A DNA stretch of 9,061 nt from Candidatus Omnitrophota bacterium (GCA_016931435.1 JAFGET010000125.1:1-9061); one strand, 5' to 3'. Shown: positions 1 to 8,000, counted from the stretch's first letter. The notes: generated by a model not told the origin, from the sequence alone. Made by a program: numbers and translations.

Positions 1-1708
1 CCTTGTGGTCTTTCAGGTCTACCTTGATGTTGGCGTATTGATAATTAGGGTTTACCACCGGGTCAAAATCCCCCGGAAAGCCGGTCAAAGAATATAAAAA
101 TAAATATTCGGCAATGGTCCTGTCATTATCGGGTATTTTAAACTCTTTCCGGTCCCCGGAAAACATAATCATATTCATGCTCTTTATGTATTCTACCAAG
201 GAAAGGCTGCGCCCTACGCCCTGCGCCTCTTTCTCCAAATAGCGCTGCAGGCTGTCCATTTCATTGAGGACCCGGCTATTTAAAAAGGCGTCCTGGCTCT
301 TGCCTTCAACGAATATATAATAGGGATCGGAGGTGGAAAAATTATCGCTGATAAATTTTTCCGCCCGATTATATTCGCTGTTCGGATAAAGCAGGGACGT
401 GCCCGGGCTTTTATCCCCTACCACTAACTGGCTGGCGCCAAAGAGTGCCACAAAAGTTAAGATAAAAAATATAACTATCACCGTCCAGCGCAGACGCACG
501 CACACCGCAAGCCTGGCGAAATAAGCCAAAACCCTGTTTGTAAAGGAAGTCCGTTCCTCGCGGATGACTTCCAGGCGCTTGGGGGGTTTCATAAAAGAAA
601 GCAGATTGGGCACAAGGACCACTGTGCTGAAGAATATACTAATGATGCCAAACCCGATGGCAATAGCTAAACTTTTTACCATGCCTAAGGGAACGACAAA
701 TAAAGTAAAGGGGCCGATGCCGTCGGTAAGCAGGCCGGTAAAGGCCGGGGTGAACAAATTACGCGTGATTTCTATGGCCGCGGCCTTAGAATTATTCTTA
801 CGCTTATCGCTCATATATTCGTAATAACGCTTGATAAACTGAACGCAATGGCTCACCCCTAAAGCGAATACCAAAAAAGGGGCGAGGATAGTCGAAGGGG
901 TAAGTTTATATCCAAAAAAAGCGGTCAGTCCTAAGCCCCAAAGCGTAGCCATGGAAGCGGAGATCAAAGGCAAGAACACGCCCCGCTTTGATTTAAAAAC
1001 ATTGTAAAGGGCTAAAGACATAGCCAAAATAGTTATAAAAAATAACCTGCTCATGCGCGGCAGGTAAAAATCCAACCAACCCTGTAAAACCGGCTGGCCG
1101 GATACATAAATCGTGTGCTTCTCGTCTGTAAACTCGTTTTTTATCCCCTGTAAGACATCGAAAATATAACGCGAGGAAGCTTCCGGTTCAAAATCCGCCT
1201 GGATTAAAGCAGCCTTAAAATCTTTGGAGACCAGGGGGCCATAAACTAAAGGGTTACGTAAGACCTTCTGCCTTAAAGCCTCCAACCCCTGTTTGGTCGC
1301 GGGAGGGTCATGCATCAGCCATTGGGTAGTAAATCCTTCTTCGTCGGCCTCTACGTGTTTGATCTTTCTTGCGGAAAGCGAGACTACCCTGCCGGCGTTT
1401 ATGTGTTCGCTTAAATAAAGCCGGTTAGTTATCTGCCATACTTTATCCAAAGTAACCCGGTTTAAAATAGTCCCGTCTTTTACTTCAATGGCAAGTGAAA
1501 TTTGATTTAGGCCTCCGAATATGGAAGCAAGTTTTTTTTGAATCTTAAGGTAATCGTGCTTTAAAGGGTAGAAATCCCCCAGGCTTGTCTTAAAGGAAAG
1601 ATTTTTAAGTTGCAGGCCAAAAAATAAGCTGACCAGAAGGCAAAGCGATAGGAAGCCGTATCTGTAGCGGATCAAACCGTGGCTGAACCAATGGATAAAC
1701 CTTTTCAC
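1..1708 (-). CDS. MMPL/COG1033-type RND exporter, 3' end cut off by window edge
   Basis: An open frame of 569 codons runs from GTG at 1708 to the left edge without a stop, so the C-terminal part is missing (relatives have about 750-900 residues). Visible layout: TM1 at about 17-33, a first extracytoplasmic domain at about 36-218, a TM cluster at about 221-372 (TM2 221-238, TM3 245-266, TM4 270-290, TM5 322-340, TM6 344-372), TM7 at about 406-427, then the start of the second extracytoplasmic domain. This is the first half of the duplicated RND fold seen in 'predicted RND superfamily exporters' and MmpL/HpnN-type lipid transporters. TM4 ends in GVSHCVQFIKRYYE, where many relatives have GVDY...; TM5 contains TDG (D329). 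GTG is preferred because an in-frame TAG, the stop of the ligase gene, lies 12 nt upstream and the next ATG would remove TM1. The Shine-Dalgarno is weak, so translation is probably coupled to the ligase. The role is inferred as export of a hydrophobic molecule made with the two upstream enzymes. Confidence 0.85.
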   Translation of the reverse strand, partial: MKRFIHWFSHGLIRYRYGFLSLCLLVSLFFGLQLKNLSFKTSLGDFYPLKHDYLKIQKKLASIFGGLNQISLAIEVKDGTILNRVTLDKVWQITNRLYLSEHINAGRVVSLSARKIKHVEADEEGFTTQWLMHDPPATKQGLEALRQKVLRNPLVYGPLVSKDFKAALIQADFEPEASSRYIFDVLQGIKNEFTDEKHTIYVSGQPVLQGWLDFYLPRMSRLFFITILAMSLALYNVFKSKRGVFLPLISASMATLWGLGLTAFFGYKLTPSTILAPFLVFALGVSHCVQFIKRYYEYMSDKRKNNSKAAAIEITRNLFTPAFTGLLTDGIGPFTLFVVPLGMVKSLAIAIGFGIISIFFSTVVLVPNLLSFMKPPKRLEVIREERTSFTNRVLAYFARLAVCVRLRWTVIVIFFILTFVALFGASQLVVGDKSPGTSLLYPNSEYNRAEKFISDNFSTSDPYYIFVEGKSQDAFLNSRVLNEMDSLQRYLEKEAQGVGRSLSLVEYIKSMNMIMFSGDRKEFKIPDNDRTIAEYLFLYSLTGFPGDFDPVVNPNYQYANIKVDLKDHK

Positions 1709-1720
1709 TTTTTTTAAATT

Positions 1721-3229
1721 CTATAAACCTGCCTTAAACCTTAGCTGTTCTTTATCAAATTTTCCGCTGCGGGTTTTCGGCAGCGAACTAACAGGCCTAA
1801 AATGATGCGGTATTTTAAAATGGGCAAGATGCTGTCGAAGAAAATAACGCAAATCCTCTGCGCTCACTTTTTTACCTTCTTTAAAAACTATAAAAGCGTA
1901 AGGCACCTCTCCTCTTAATTTATCGGGTATACCGACTACTACTGCCTCGGCTATATCCGGATGCTTATGTAAAGCGGCTTCTATTTCCGGCTCAAAGACG
2001 ATTTCACCGCCAACTTTGATCATTTCTTTTTTTCTTCCAACGATATATAGATCGCCTTCTTCATCGAAGCGCCCCAGGTCTCCGGTATGAAACCAGCCGT
2101 CCCGGATAGTCAATCCTGTCGTCTCAGGGTCTTTATAATACCCGTCTGTAATTACCCAGCTGCGCACGACTATTTCACCTACCCCTCCTGTCACTAATTC
2201 TTTGTCGTTTTCATCGAATATCTTTACCTCTATCCACGGCGCGGGGCGGCCGACACTTTCTATTTTCTTTGAGCCCATAGGCAAAACTACGGTAGGGGCG
2301 TTGGTTTCGGTCATCCCCCAACCATTAAGTAAATGCGCAGAGGGGCAATACTGATTGAACCTGCGCAGCGCTTCGGGAGAGTTGGATGCCCCGAAGGAGA
2401 CGATCCAGCGCAGCCGGGAAAGATCATAAGTCTCAAATTCCTTCAGCTGTAATATCGCATAATACATGGAAGGCACAAGCCAGAAAATAGTCACTTTAAA
2501 CCTTTCTATGTTCTTCAGAAACTCAAGAGGTATAAAACGCTCCATCAGCACTACCGGTATCGCATAAACCAGGCTGTTCTGTAGATAAACTAACCCTCCT
2601 AAATGCGATAATGGGAGCGCGCAGATAAAAATATCTTCTTCTTTGAAGTTTACAAAAAATTCCATGCCTTTAGGCGGGGCTCCTAACTGCCGGTAATTCG
2701 TCAATACCCCCTTGGGGCGGCCGGTTGTGCCGGAAGTATAAAAAATAATCGCGTAGTCTTTCTCATCAAAACTTACATCTGGTACAGTGGGCCTGCCGTC
2801 AGATAGAAGCTCTTCTAAAAAAGGATACCCTTCAAGCTTTTGCTGACAGGTAATGATCTCTTTTAATTCGGGGCATTTTTCTTTTAATAAAACAAAAGAT
2901 ACGCTTTCTTTATGCTTAGCGATCAAAATCTTGGCTTCGGAATGAGCTATGCAGGAAATAAGTTCTTCTTCGGTAAGCATAAAATCCAGAGGAACGGCTG
3001 TGGCACCTAAACACCAAATAGCCAGATAGCTATATATATATTGAGGGCAATTGGGAAGATAGATAGCTACTTTATCTTTTTTGCCGATGCCTTTTCTTTT
3101 TAAGTTTTCGGCCAAGCAAAAAGAATACTCTCTTAGCTGGCTGAAAGTCACCCCCTCGCCCTTAAAGATAAGCGCTAACTTATGGGGTGAGGTCTTTGCT
3201 TTTTCTTCTAAGATCTTAATTACGTCCAT
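1721..3229 (-). CDS. ATP-dependent acyl/aryl-CoA ligase (ANL superfamily)
   Basis: A 502-residue adenylate-forming enzyme: it activates a carboxylic acid to the acyl-AMP and then, typically, to the CoA thioester in the cytoplasm. All core motifs are present: A3 P-loop YTSGTTGRPKG (164-174), A4 region ALPLSHLGG (204-212), A5 GWGMTET (303-309), A7 HTGDLG (381-386), A8 hinge GRKKEMIKVGGE (398-409), and A10 PKTRSGK with the catalytic lysine at K490. Length is typical of medium/long-chain or 4-coumarate-like CoA ligases. There is no FAAL-type insertion before A8 and no carrier domain, so a CoA ligase is more likely than a fatty acyl-AMP ligase or NRPS module. The chain length or aromatic nature of the substrate cannot be told. 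The start ATG at 3229 lies inside the end of the aldolase gene (14-nt overlap) with only a weak AAAGAG upstream, indicating translational coupling. The exporter gene follows 12 nt after its TAG stop. Confidence 0.93.
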   Translation of the reverse strand: MDVIKILEEKAKTSPHKLALIFKGEGVTFSQLREYSFCLAENLKRKGIGKKDKVAIYLPNCPQYIYSYLAIWCLGATAVPLDFMLTEEELISCIAHSEAKILIAKHKESVSFVLLKEKCPELKEIITCQQKLEGYPFLEELLSDGRPTVPDVSFDEKDYAIIFYTSGTTGRPKGVLTNYRQLGAPPKGMEFFVNFKEEDIFICALPLSHLGGLVYLQNSLVYAIPVVLMERFIPLEFLKNIERFKVTIFWLVPSMYYAILQLKEFETYDLSRLRWIVSFGASNSPEALRRFNQYCPSAHLLNGWGMTETNAPTVVLPMGSKKIESVGRPAPWIEVKIFDENDKELVTGGVGEIVVRSWVITDGYYKDPETTGLTIRDGWFHTGDLGRFDEEGDLYIVGRKKEMIKVGGEIVFEPEIEAALHKHPDIAEAVVVGIPDKLRGEVPYAFIVFKEGKKVSAEDLRYFLRQHLAHFKIPHHFRPVSSLPKTRSGKFDKEQLRFKAGL

Positions 3230-3863
3230 TCTCTTTACGGGTCAGGTCTTGTTTAATGCTCTTATCCACCCCATCGGGCTTTTTCTGTCTAAATAGTCTG
3301 GATAATGCCGCTACTTTTACCGCCGACTCAAGCGTCTCTACTAAAAGCAGGGTTTTTTTAAAATCGCTCCCCGCGCAGACTACCCCGTGATTTTTAATTA
3401 CCACCAGGTTATTATTTCTAAAAGCGGCTAACACCGGTTTTAGATCCGTAATCGTAGGTGTTTTTTGTCTTATTACCGGCACCCTCCCCAAATAAACCCC
3501 TGCCTCGACCGTCAGGATACGCAATGAGGAAAAAACAGAAAAATAGGCGTTAGTCAAAGGAGGATGGCAATGTATTATTGCCTTATGATGAGGAAAATCG
3601 CGGTAGATTTTACTATGCAGGGGGAATTCAGAGCTTAAATGCCTGTCTTTTAAAGCTGATTTATCGCTTAAATCGACCTTCAGTATATCGGGTGGTTTTA
3701 AATTATCAAGCGAAGAACCTCTGCGGGTAATAAGAATAGTATCGCACTTAAGCCTCGCGCTTAAATTACCGACATTTGCACAGATCAACCGCAGGCGCAC
3801 TAATTGCTTGCCTAAATCGATGATCTCTGCCTTTAGCCTCTTTTCTCGGGAAGGAAGCGTCAT
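3216..3863 (-). CDS. Class II aldolase/adducin family protein, FucA-like
   Basis: At 215 residues this has the length of E. coli L-fuculose-1-phosphate aldolase (FucA). Class II aldolases of this family use Zn2+ to cleave or form C-C bonds in phosphorylated ketoses; relatives include ribulose-phosphate epimerases and dehydratases. Visible signature: GNLS (32-35; N33 matches FucA N29), SSE (77-79, matching FucA phosphate-binding S71/S72 and catalytic E73), HCH (98-100, Zn ligands H92/H94) and NHG (158-160, H159 matching Zn ligand H155). The E-to-H spacing of 19 residues is the same as in FucA. One change: the FucA loop TPTG reads TRRG here (46-49), placing Arg48 at the phosphate pocket. It is first in a three-gene operon, with its own sigma70-like promoter and two palindromes upstream. 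No Shine-Dalgarno precedes the ATG; the start is supported by family alignment and the lack of any better start. The specific substrate is unknown. Confidence 0.92.
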   Translation of the reverse strand: MTLPSREKRLKAEIIDLGKQLVRLRLICANVGNLSARLKCDTILITRRGSSLDNLKPPDILKVDLSDKSALKDRHLSSEFPLHSKIYRDFPHHKAIIHCHPPLTNAYFSVFSSLRILTVEAGVYLGRVPVIRQKTPTITDLKPVLAAFRNNNLVVIKNHGVVCAGSDFKKTLLLVETLESAVKVAALSRLFRQKKPDGVDKSIKQDLTRKENGRN

Positions 3864-3881
3864 ATAGTAAAATTTTACTAT
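3864..3881. promoter_or_regulatory. Perfect 18-bp palindrome abutting the aldolase start codon
   Basis: ATAGTAAAATTTTACTAT is an exact self-complementary sequence that ends one base before the aldolase ATG (3863). It lies downstream of the predicted transcription start (about 3889) and takes up the place where a Shine-Dalgarno would be. It could be a dimeric repressor operator acting as a roadblock. A 7-bp AT-rich RNA hairpin with an AAUU loop next to the start codon is also possible but would be weak. The bound factor is not identifiable. Confidence 0.55.
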
Positions 3882-3895
3882 TTAAATTTGCATAA

Positions 3896-3925
3896 ATTAT
3901 AGCGCTTAATTGACAATCTTGTCAA
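3896..3925 (-). promoter_or_regulatory. Sigma70-like promoter of the aldolase-ligase-exporter operon
   Basis: On the minus strand, TTGACA (3925-3920) and TATAAT (3901-3896) are both exact consensus hexamers separated by 18 bp. The predicted start is near 3889, giving a short leader of about 26 nt to the aldolase ATG at 3863. The promoter lies in the 96-bp gap after the secreted-protein gene, so the three-gene operon can be transcribed independently. Two palindromes, one over the -35 box and one in the leader, suggest that this strong core promoter is repressed under some condition. Confidence 0.75.
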
Positions 3926-3926
3926 T
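3909..3926. promoter_or_regulatory. Palindrome overlapping the -35 box (putative operator)
   Basis: ATTGACAA-TC-TTGTCAAT has perfect 8-bp arms around a 2-nt centre and covers the whole -35 hexamer of the operon promoter. Placement over a -35 box is classic for a dimeric repressor. A T-run follows it on the plus strand, but no plus-strand gene ends nearby, so a terminator role is unlikely. Part of the match to TTGACA is inherent in the promoter; the mirrored second arm is what makes it notable. Confidence 0.55.
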
Positions 3927-3959
3927 ATTTTTTGGCAGGAATAAAACTTAAAGAAAATG

Positions 3960-4586
3960 CTAAGGTTGGGTAAGTTCTACGGTGTCAAAATAGAGTATGC
4001 CGCTTTTAGCTTGCGCATCCGGCCGCGGCTCAAACTGAAAACTCCTGATAGGAAAATCAAGCTCTGCGTTTCTCTCGGCATCATTAGGCTGCCAATCATC
4101 CCGGGCAAAAAAATTGTTAAAAGGACAGATTATCTGTTTCCATCCGCTGAAATCATCTTCTACTAAAAAACGCCACATTTCGCCCCCGTTATCTTTAAGG
4201 TCAACGGCCACTTTTACTTTAGAATTGCTGCCATAAATATAAAAGCTGATTGCGCCGTATCTTATCCAGCCTATATCCTCCGGCTTGACCAGCCAGGCGG
4301 CATTTACGGCGTCTAAATTAAAGCCTTTGGCCACATAAATATAACCATCAGGCTGGGCATCATAAGTCACTTTTATAGATTGATTACCCGTATTTTTGAT
4401 TTCGCTTGAGGCGGCTACCTCTACTGAAGAACCGTTTCCTGCCCCGAAATCTACTGTCCCCTCCCAGCCTCCGGAAACCGCGGCTTCGAAATCATCAAGT
4501 AATAAATTCTCCTGGGCAAAGCTCAAAAAGGCAAAAAGAAAAAGGAAAAAGGCAAAAGCGCAATTAAAAATTAAGACTTTTTTCAT
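3960..4586 (-). CDS. Secreted CBM11/CIA30-like beta-sandwich protein
   Basis: A 208-residue protein with a clear Sec signal peptide: MKK, a Phe/Leu-rich core (about 4-21) and probable cleavage after A24 (SFA|QE). There is no lipobox cysteine, so it should be soluble in the periplasm or released. The mature part looks like a single galactose-binding-type jelly roll: an opening DDFE (31-34), GGW (39-41), a central D-x-K-DNGGE-MWRF strand pair (129-140), DDFSGW (144-149), WQP (165-167), a FQFEPR strand (183-188) and a closing LYFDTVEL (198-205). This pattern resembles CBM11/CIA30-type carbohydrate-binding domains, and several exposed aromatics (W107, W138, W149, W165) could stack on sugar. No catalytic domain is attached, so binding is inferred, not shown. 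Start: AGGAGG lies 8 nt upstream of the ATG. It has its own promoter and is separated from both neighbouring operons. Confidence 0.85.
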   Translation of the reverse strand: MKKVLIFNCAFAFFLFLFAFLSFAQENLLLDDFEAAVSGGWEGTVDFGAGNGSSVEVAASSEIKNTGNQSIKVTYDAQPDGYIYVAKGFNLDAVNAAWLVKPEDIGWIRYGAISFYIYGSNSKVKVAVDLKDNGGEMWRFLVEDDFSGWKQIICPFNNFFARDDWQPNDAERNAELDFPIRSFQFEPRPDAQAKSGILYFDTVELTQP

Positions 4587-4594
4587 ATATTGAT

Positions 4595-4600
4595 CCTCCT
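4595..4600 (-). promoter_or_regulatory. Strong Shine-Dalgarno of the secreted-protein gene
   Basis: AGGAGG on the minus strand is followed by an 8-nt spacer and the ATG at 4586, fixing that start. It is much stronger than the sites in the left operon, suggesting high translation of this gene. Confidence 0.85.
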
Positions 4601-4615
4601 AGCAAAGAATTTGCT
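4601..4615 (-). repeat. Small inverted repeat in the 5' leader
   Basis: AGCAAA-3 nt-TTTGCT forms a perfect 6-bp stem with a 3-nt loop immediately upstream of the AGGAGG site and at or just after the predicted transcription start (about 4611). As a 5'-terminal RNA hairpin it could protect the mRNA from decay. As DNA it could be a small operator. It may also be chance in AT-rich sequence. Confidence 0.4.
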
Positions 4616-4617
4616 AT

Positions 4618-4645
4618 ATTATATAATCCGGGTTTAGGCTGTCAA
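4618..4645 (-). promoter_or_regulatory. Sigma70-like promoter of the secreted-protein gene
   Basis: On the minus strand, TTGACA (4645-4640) and TATAAT (4623-4618) are exact hexamers with a 16-bp spacer. The TGA inside the -35 hexamer is also the stop codon of the upstream P-II-like gene. The predicted start is near 4611, about 25 nt before the ATG. This lets the secreted protein be expressed independently of the efflux operon; read-through from it also remains possible because no terminator is visible between them. Confidence 0.72.
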
Positions 4646-4932
4646 GCAACTTCTTCCAACGGCACGATAAAAGCCTTTACGCCTTCTTTACCAAGGACCT
4701 TGCGCAGTTCTTTAGTACAGGAGATCAGCTTCTTAGCCTGCTCTTCTTCGCAGGCGACAAATAAAAGATTATTTCTCCCCGGCCAGACATCATTGCCTAA
4801 ATGCGCACCGGAGGATTCCCCCCGCCCGAAAACCCCGTTTATCTTGGTATAATTTTTTAAAGCGCACCCCGAAAGGACCTCCATTACTTCTAACTCAACC
4901 GCTTCGTTATAGGAAATCATTACCATCTTCAT
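4642..4932 (-). CDS. PG0541-like transporter-associated P-II/CutA-fold small protein
   Basis: A 96-residue protein starting MKMVMISYNEA, with a central Gly/Asn-rich stretch (33-54, containing FGRGESSG, GND and GRNN) and a C-terminal alpha/beta half ending KAFIVPLEE. The size, the VMISYN opening strand and a position directly downstream of an RND permease match the PG0541-type transporter-associated proteins, which are ferredoxin-like and related to P-II and CutA. P-II relatives are trimers that sense ligands and gate membrane transporters, so a regulatory or metal/ligand-sensing role for the pump is inferred. No membrane segment or signal peptide is present, so it should be cytoplasmic. The first ATG is chosen because GAGG lies 5 nt upstream; the second Met (codon 3) would be 11 nt away. 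It is 60 bp after the permease stop and presumably in the same transcript. Confidence 0.72.
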   Translation of the reverse strand: MKMVMISYNEAVELEVMEVLSGCALKNYTKINGVFGRGESSGAHLGNDVWPGRNNLLFVACEEEQAKKLISCTKELRKVLGKEGVKAFIVPLEEVA

Positions 4933-4965
4933 CTTAACCTCACTTAATTCGGCCAGATTGCAGAA

Positions 4966-5025
4966 AACAGTTTACAGAGAACGAAAAAGAATTTAACGTT
5001 TGTTATCTATGCTCTGTATTCTGTT
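4966..5025. repeat. Imperfect inverted repeat across the permease stop codon
   Basis: The arm at 4966-4979 (AACAGTTTACAGAG) pairs with the arm at 5012-5025 (CTCTGTATTCTGTT) at 12 of 14 positions, with two central mismatches and a 32-nt loop. The permease stop (4993-4995) is in the loop. It lacks a GC-rich stem or terminal U-run, so it is a poor terminator. It could slow 3' exonucleases between the permease and the small downstream gene, or be the degenerate remnant of a mobile repeat. Confidence 0.35.
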
Positions 5026-8000
5026 CTCTTTAGAATTTTTCTTTACCTTATGTTCGATCAAGGCATAAAATGTCGGCACAAAAAGCAGCGTGATCAAAGT
5101 CGATACCGATAAACCGCTGATCATGGTAATACCCAAAGGCTGCCAGGTCTCAGAGCCTTCTCCCCTGGATAAAGCAAGGGGCAACATGCCTGCTAAGGTA
5201 GTCAAGGTAGTCATCAATACCGGCCTTAAGCGGTCTTTACCCCCTTGAGTCACTGCCTCCAACATGGAATAACCCCTGGCACGCAATATATTGATATAAC
5301 TTATGAGGACGATGGCATTATTTACTACAATACCGGTAAGCATGATCACTCCTAAGAAAGTGATGATACTCAACGTGGTACGGGTCAAGAGGAATCCTAA
5401 TAACACTCCGGTAAAGGTAAAAGGAACTGCGAACATCACCACAAAAGGGTCAAGCAAAGATTCAAATTGGGCCGCCATCACCATATACACGAGTACAATA
5501 CCTAAAATCAAAAGCAGAAAAAGGTCTTGGAAGGCTTTGGCCTGCTCCTCTGCTTCTCCTCCGAAATTAAGTATGATCCCGGAAGGAACAACGACTTTAC
5601 CCAACTCTTTTTTAATATCTTCGATTACTTTACCCGCTGAACGCTGATAAACATTACATTCGACCCGCAATACCCTTTCCCGATTCTGTCTTTCGATTTC
5701 TACCGGAGAAACCACCTCATATATCCGCGCGAAATTCGCCAGCTTGATTTGCTCACCGGAAGAAGAGACAAGGCTCAGGTTCTCGACATCCTCGATCTTT
5801 GAACGAGACGCCTCCTCCAGCCTTACAAAAATATCATAGGTCTCTCCTTTTTCGCGGTATTTTGAAGCGACTGAGCCCTCGATAAATGTTTTTATGGTAG
5901 ATGCTACCGTATTCATATTCAGGCCTAAAGCCGCTGCCTTTTCTCTATCTACGGCGATTTTTAATTCCGGACGGCTGATCTCGCGCGATATGCTCACGTC
6001 CACTGCCCCGGGGACACTTTCCATTACCTCTTTGATCCTTGCGGCCAATGCGTTAGTTTCTTCGAAAGAATGGCCGATGACCTCAAGCTGTATGGCTTTT
6101 CCGCCCATACCGGTAATGAGCCTGCCCATAGGGTTGCCAGCTGCGATATCTACTTTGATCACGCCCGGTATGCGCCGGATCTGTTCTCTGAGCACATGGC
6201 CTACCTCAAAGACCGAACGCTTCCTCTCTTGCTTGGGCACAAGCTTGACCCCGGCTGCTATAATATGCTCGCCTGATGAACCTGCCCCCATTGCCCTCCC
6301 TGCGCCGGGGGTAGTGCCGGGGCGCACATACATGAATTTTGCCTCAGGAACATACTTTTCTAAAATATCCTCTATCCTCATTGATAACTTATCGGTTTCC
6401 TCAAACCTGGTGCCTAAAGCGAGACTGACTGTTGCCCGCACATCTCCGGAATCTTCTTCGGGTATGAATTCATTCCCGATAAAACGGGCTAAAAATAGGC
6501 TGCAAATAAAAGCTCCCAGGAAAAAGAAGATCACCGTTTTCTTATGCCCCAGGCACAAGGCAAGTATTTTTGAATAAAACTCTTCCAGGGAATTAAACCC
6601 TTTCTCAGAAAGCTCATAAGCCTTTTTCAATAAGCCGTTCCTTTTTTGCGACTGCCCGATCATATCTACTCTTAATAATTTCGAACAAAGCATCGGGCTA
6701 AAAGTTACTGCGGTAAAAAGAGAAGCTATCAAAGTAACGGTGATGATGACCGCCAGTTCCCCGAAAAATATCCCCACTACTCCGGAAACGAAAAATAAAG
6801 GCAAAAAGACCATTACCGTAGTCAAGGTAGAAGCGGCGATCGATAAAAACATCTCGGAAGCCCCGAATACCGCAGCCTCCTGTTTACGCTGGCCTCTTTG
6901 TAAATGGCGATAGATATTATCCACAATTACAATGGCGTTATCTACGACCATGCCGCAGGCGATGGCTAAAGAAGAAAGGCTGATGACATTAATGGTTTTT
7001 GCGCTTAAGAAAAGGTAGACAAAAGCAATAAGCAGGGAAAAAGGAATGGAAAGGGCGATGATCAGGCTTCCTTTAAACTGCCTGAGGAAGAACCAGACCA
7101 CCAGGATAACCAGGACCACGCCTACGCGCAAAGCGGCCTTCAATGTATTTAAGGCGCTGATAATATCCTGGGAAGTGTCAAAGATTATAAACATCTTAAC
7201 ATCCGAAGGCAGGCTTTCTTCCAGGCTTTTTAAGGTATCCTTGACCTTCTGTGATACTTCCACCGTATTGGTGCCGGTCTGTTTTTGGACCATCATCATC
7301 AGGCCGCGGTTTCTATTAAGCCTTACCTTTACCGTTACTTCCTTAAAACTATCCTCTACCCTGGCAACATCCTTTAAATAAACATATTTACCGTCGCGTT
7401 TACCTAAAATAATACCGTTCATCTCATCGGGAGAAGAAAATTCACCCGGCAACCTCAGCTGATAATCGGTCAGCCCGGACTTGATACTGCCTAAAGGCTG
7501 GGTGATATTTGCCTGGCGGATAGCATTCTCTATGTCCTGGACGGAGAATCCGTATCCCTCAAGGCGCTCCCGGTTAAGCCAGACATTTACCTGCCTCTCT
7601 AATCCCCCGAAAAGCTGAACCGTGCCTACCCCCGGAAGCTGCCGGATGGCATCTCCGATTTTTTTGTCAATCAGGTCATAGATCTCTGTGTAGTTTTTCT
7701 CTGCGGTAAAGCCGACAAAAAGAATAGGGATGTTAGCGGTATTAAACTTATAAATAAAAGGATTGTCCATTTCATCCGGTATATCAGGTAGAAATCGCTT
7801 GGATAATTCGATGCGGTCGCGGATATCGTTTGAAGCAGCGTCTAAATTAGTGCCCCAGTTAAATTTTAAAGAAATCAAAGAAACTCCATCAAGCGAGCGG
7901 GAAGTTATTTTTTCTAGCCCGGGAGTCGTGGCAAGTTGGTTCTCTAAAGGCTCGGTAACCTTTATCTCTACATCTTCGGGGCTTGCTCCGGGGTATGCGG

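Noticed and set aside
564..824. Plus-strand open frame of 86 codons
   Set aside because: It lies antisense within the exporter gene. The minus-strand reading encodes coherent membrane helices; this one has no ribosome-binding site or recognisable domain.
1709..1720. Possible fusion of ligase and exporter, because they share a reading frame with only a TAG between them
   Set aside because: The TAG follows a normal ligase C-terminus right after the A10 motif, and the exporter begins with its own GTG and first membrane helix. Two coupled genes explain this without recoding.
3882..3893. Mini-uORF (ATG, two codons, TAA) before the aldolase gene
   Set aside because: Its ATG lies at or upstream of the predicted transcription start, so it is probably not in the mRNA.
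3909..3933. Palindrome followed by a T-run on the plus strand, resembling a terminator
   Set aside because: No plus-strand gene leads into it, the stem is AT-rich with a 2-nt centre, and it coincides with a consensus minus-strand -35 box. An operator is the better reading.
4933..4992. Possible intrinsic terminator between the permease and the small P-II-like gene
   Set aside because: The only pairing is imperfect, AT-rich, has a 32-nt loop and no U-run. Read-through into the small gene is more likely.
5894..6577. Plus-strand open frame of 227 codons, the longest on that strand
   Set aside because: It is entirely antisense to the well-conserved permease periplasmic region, with Ser/Pro/Ile-rich low-information sequence typical of a shadow frame.
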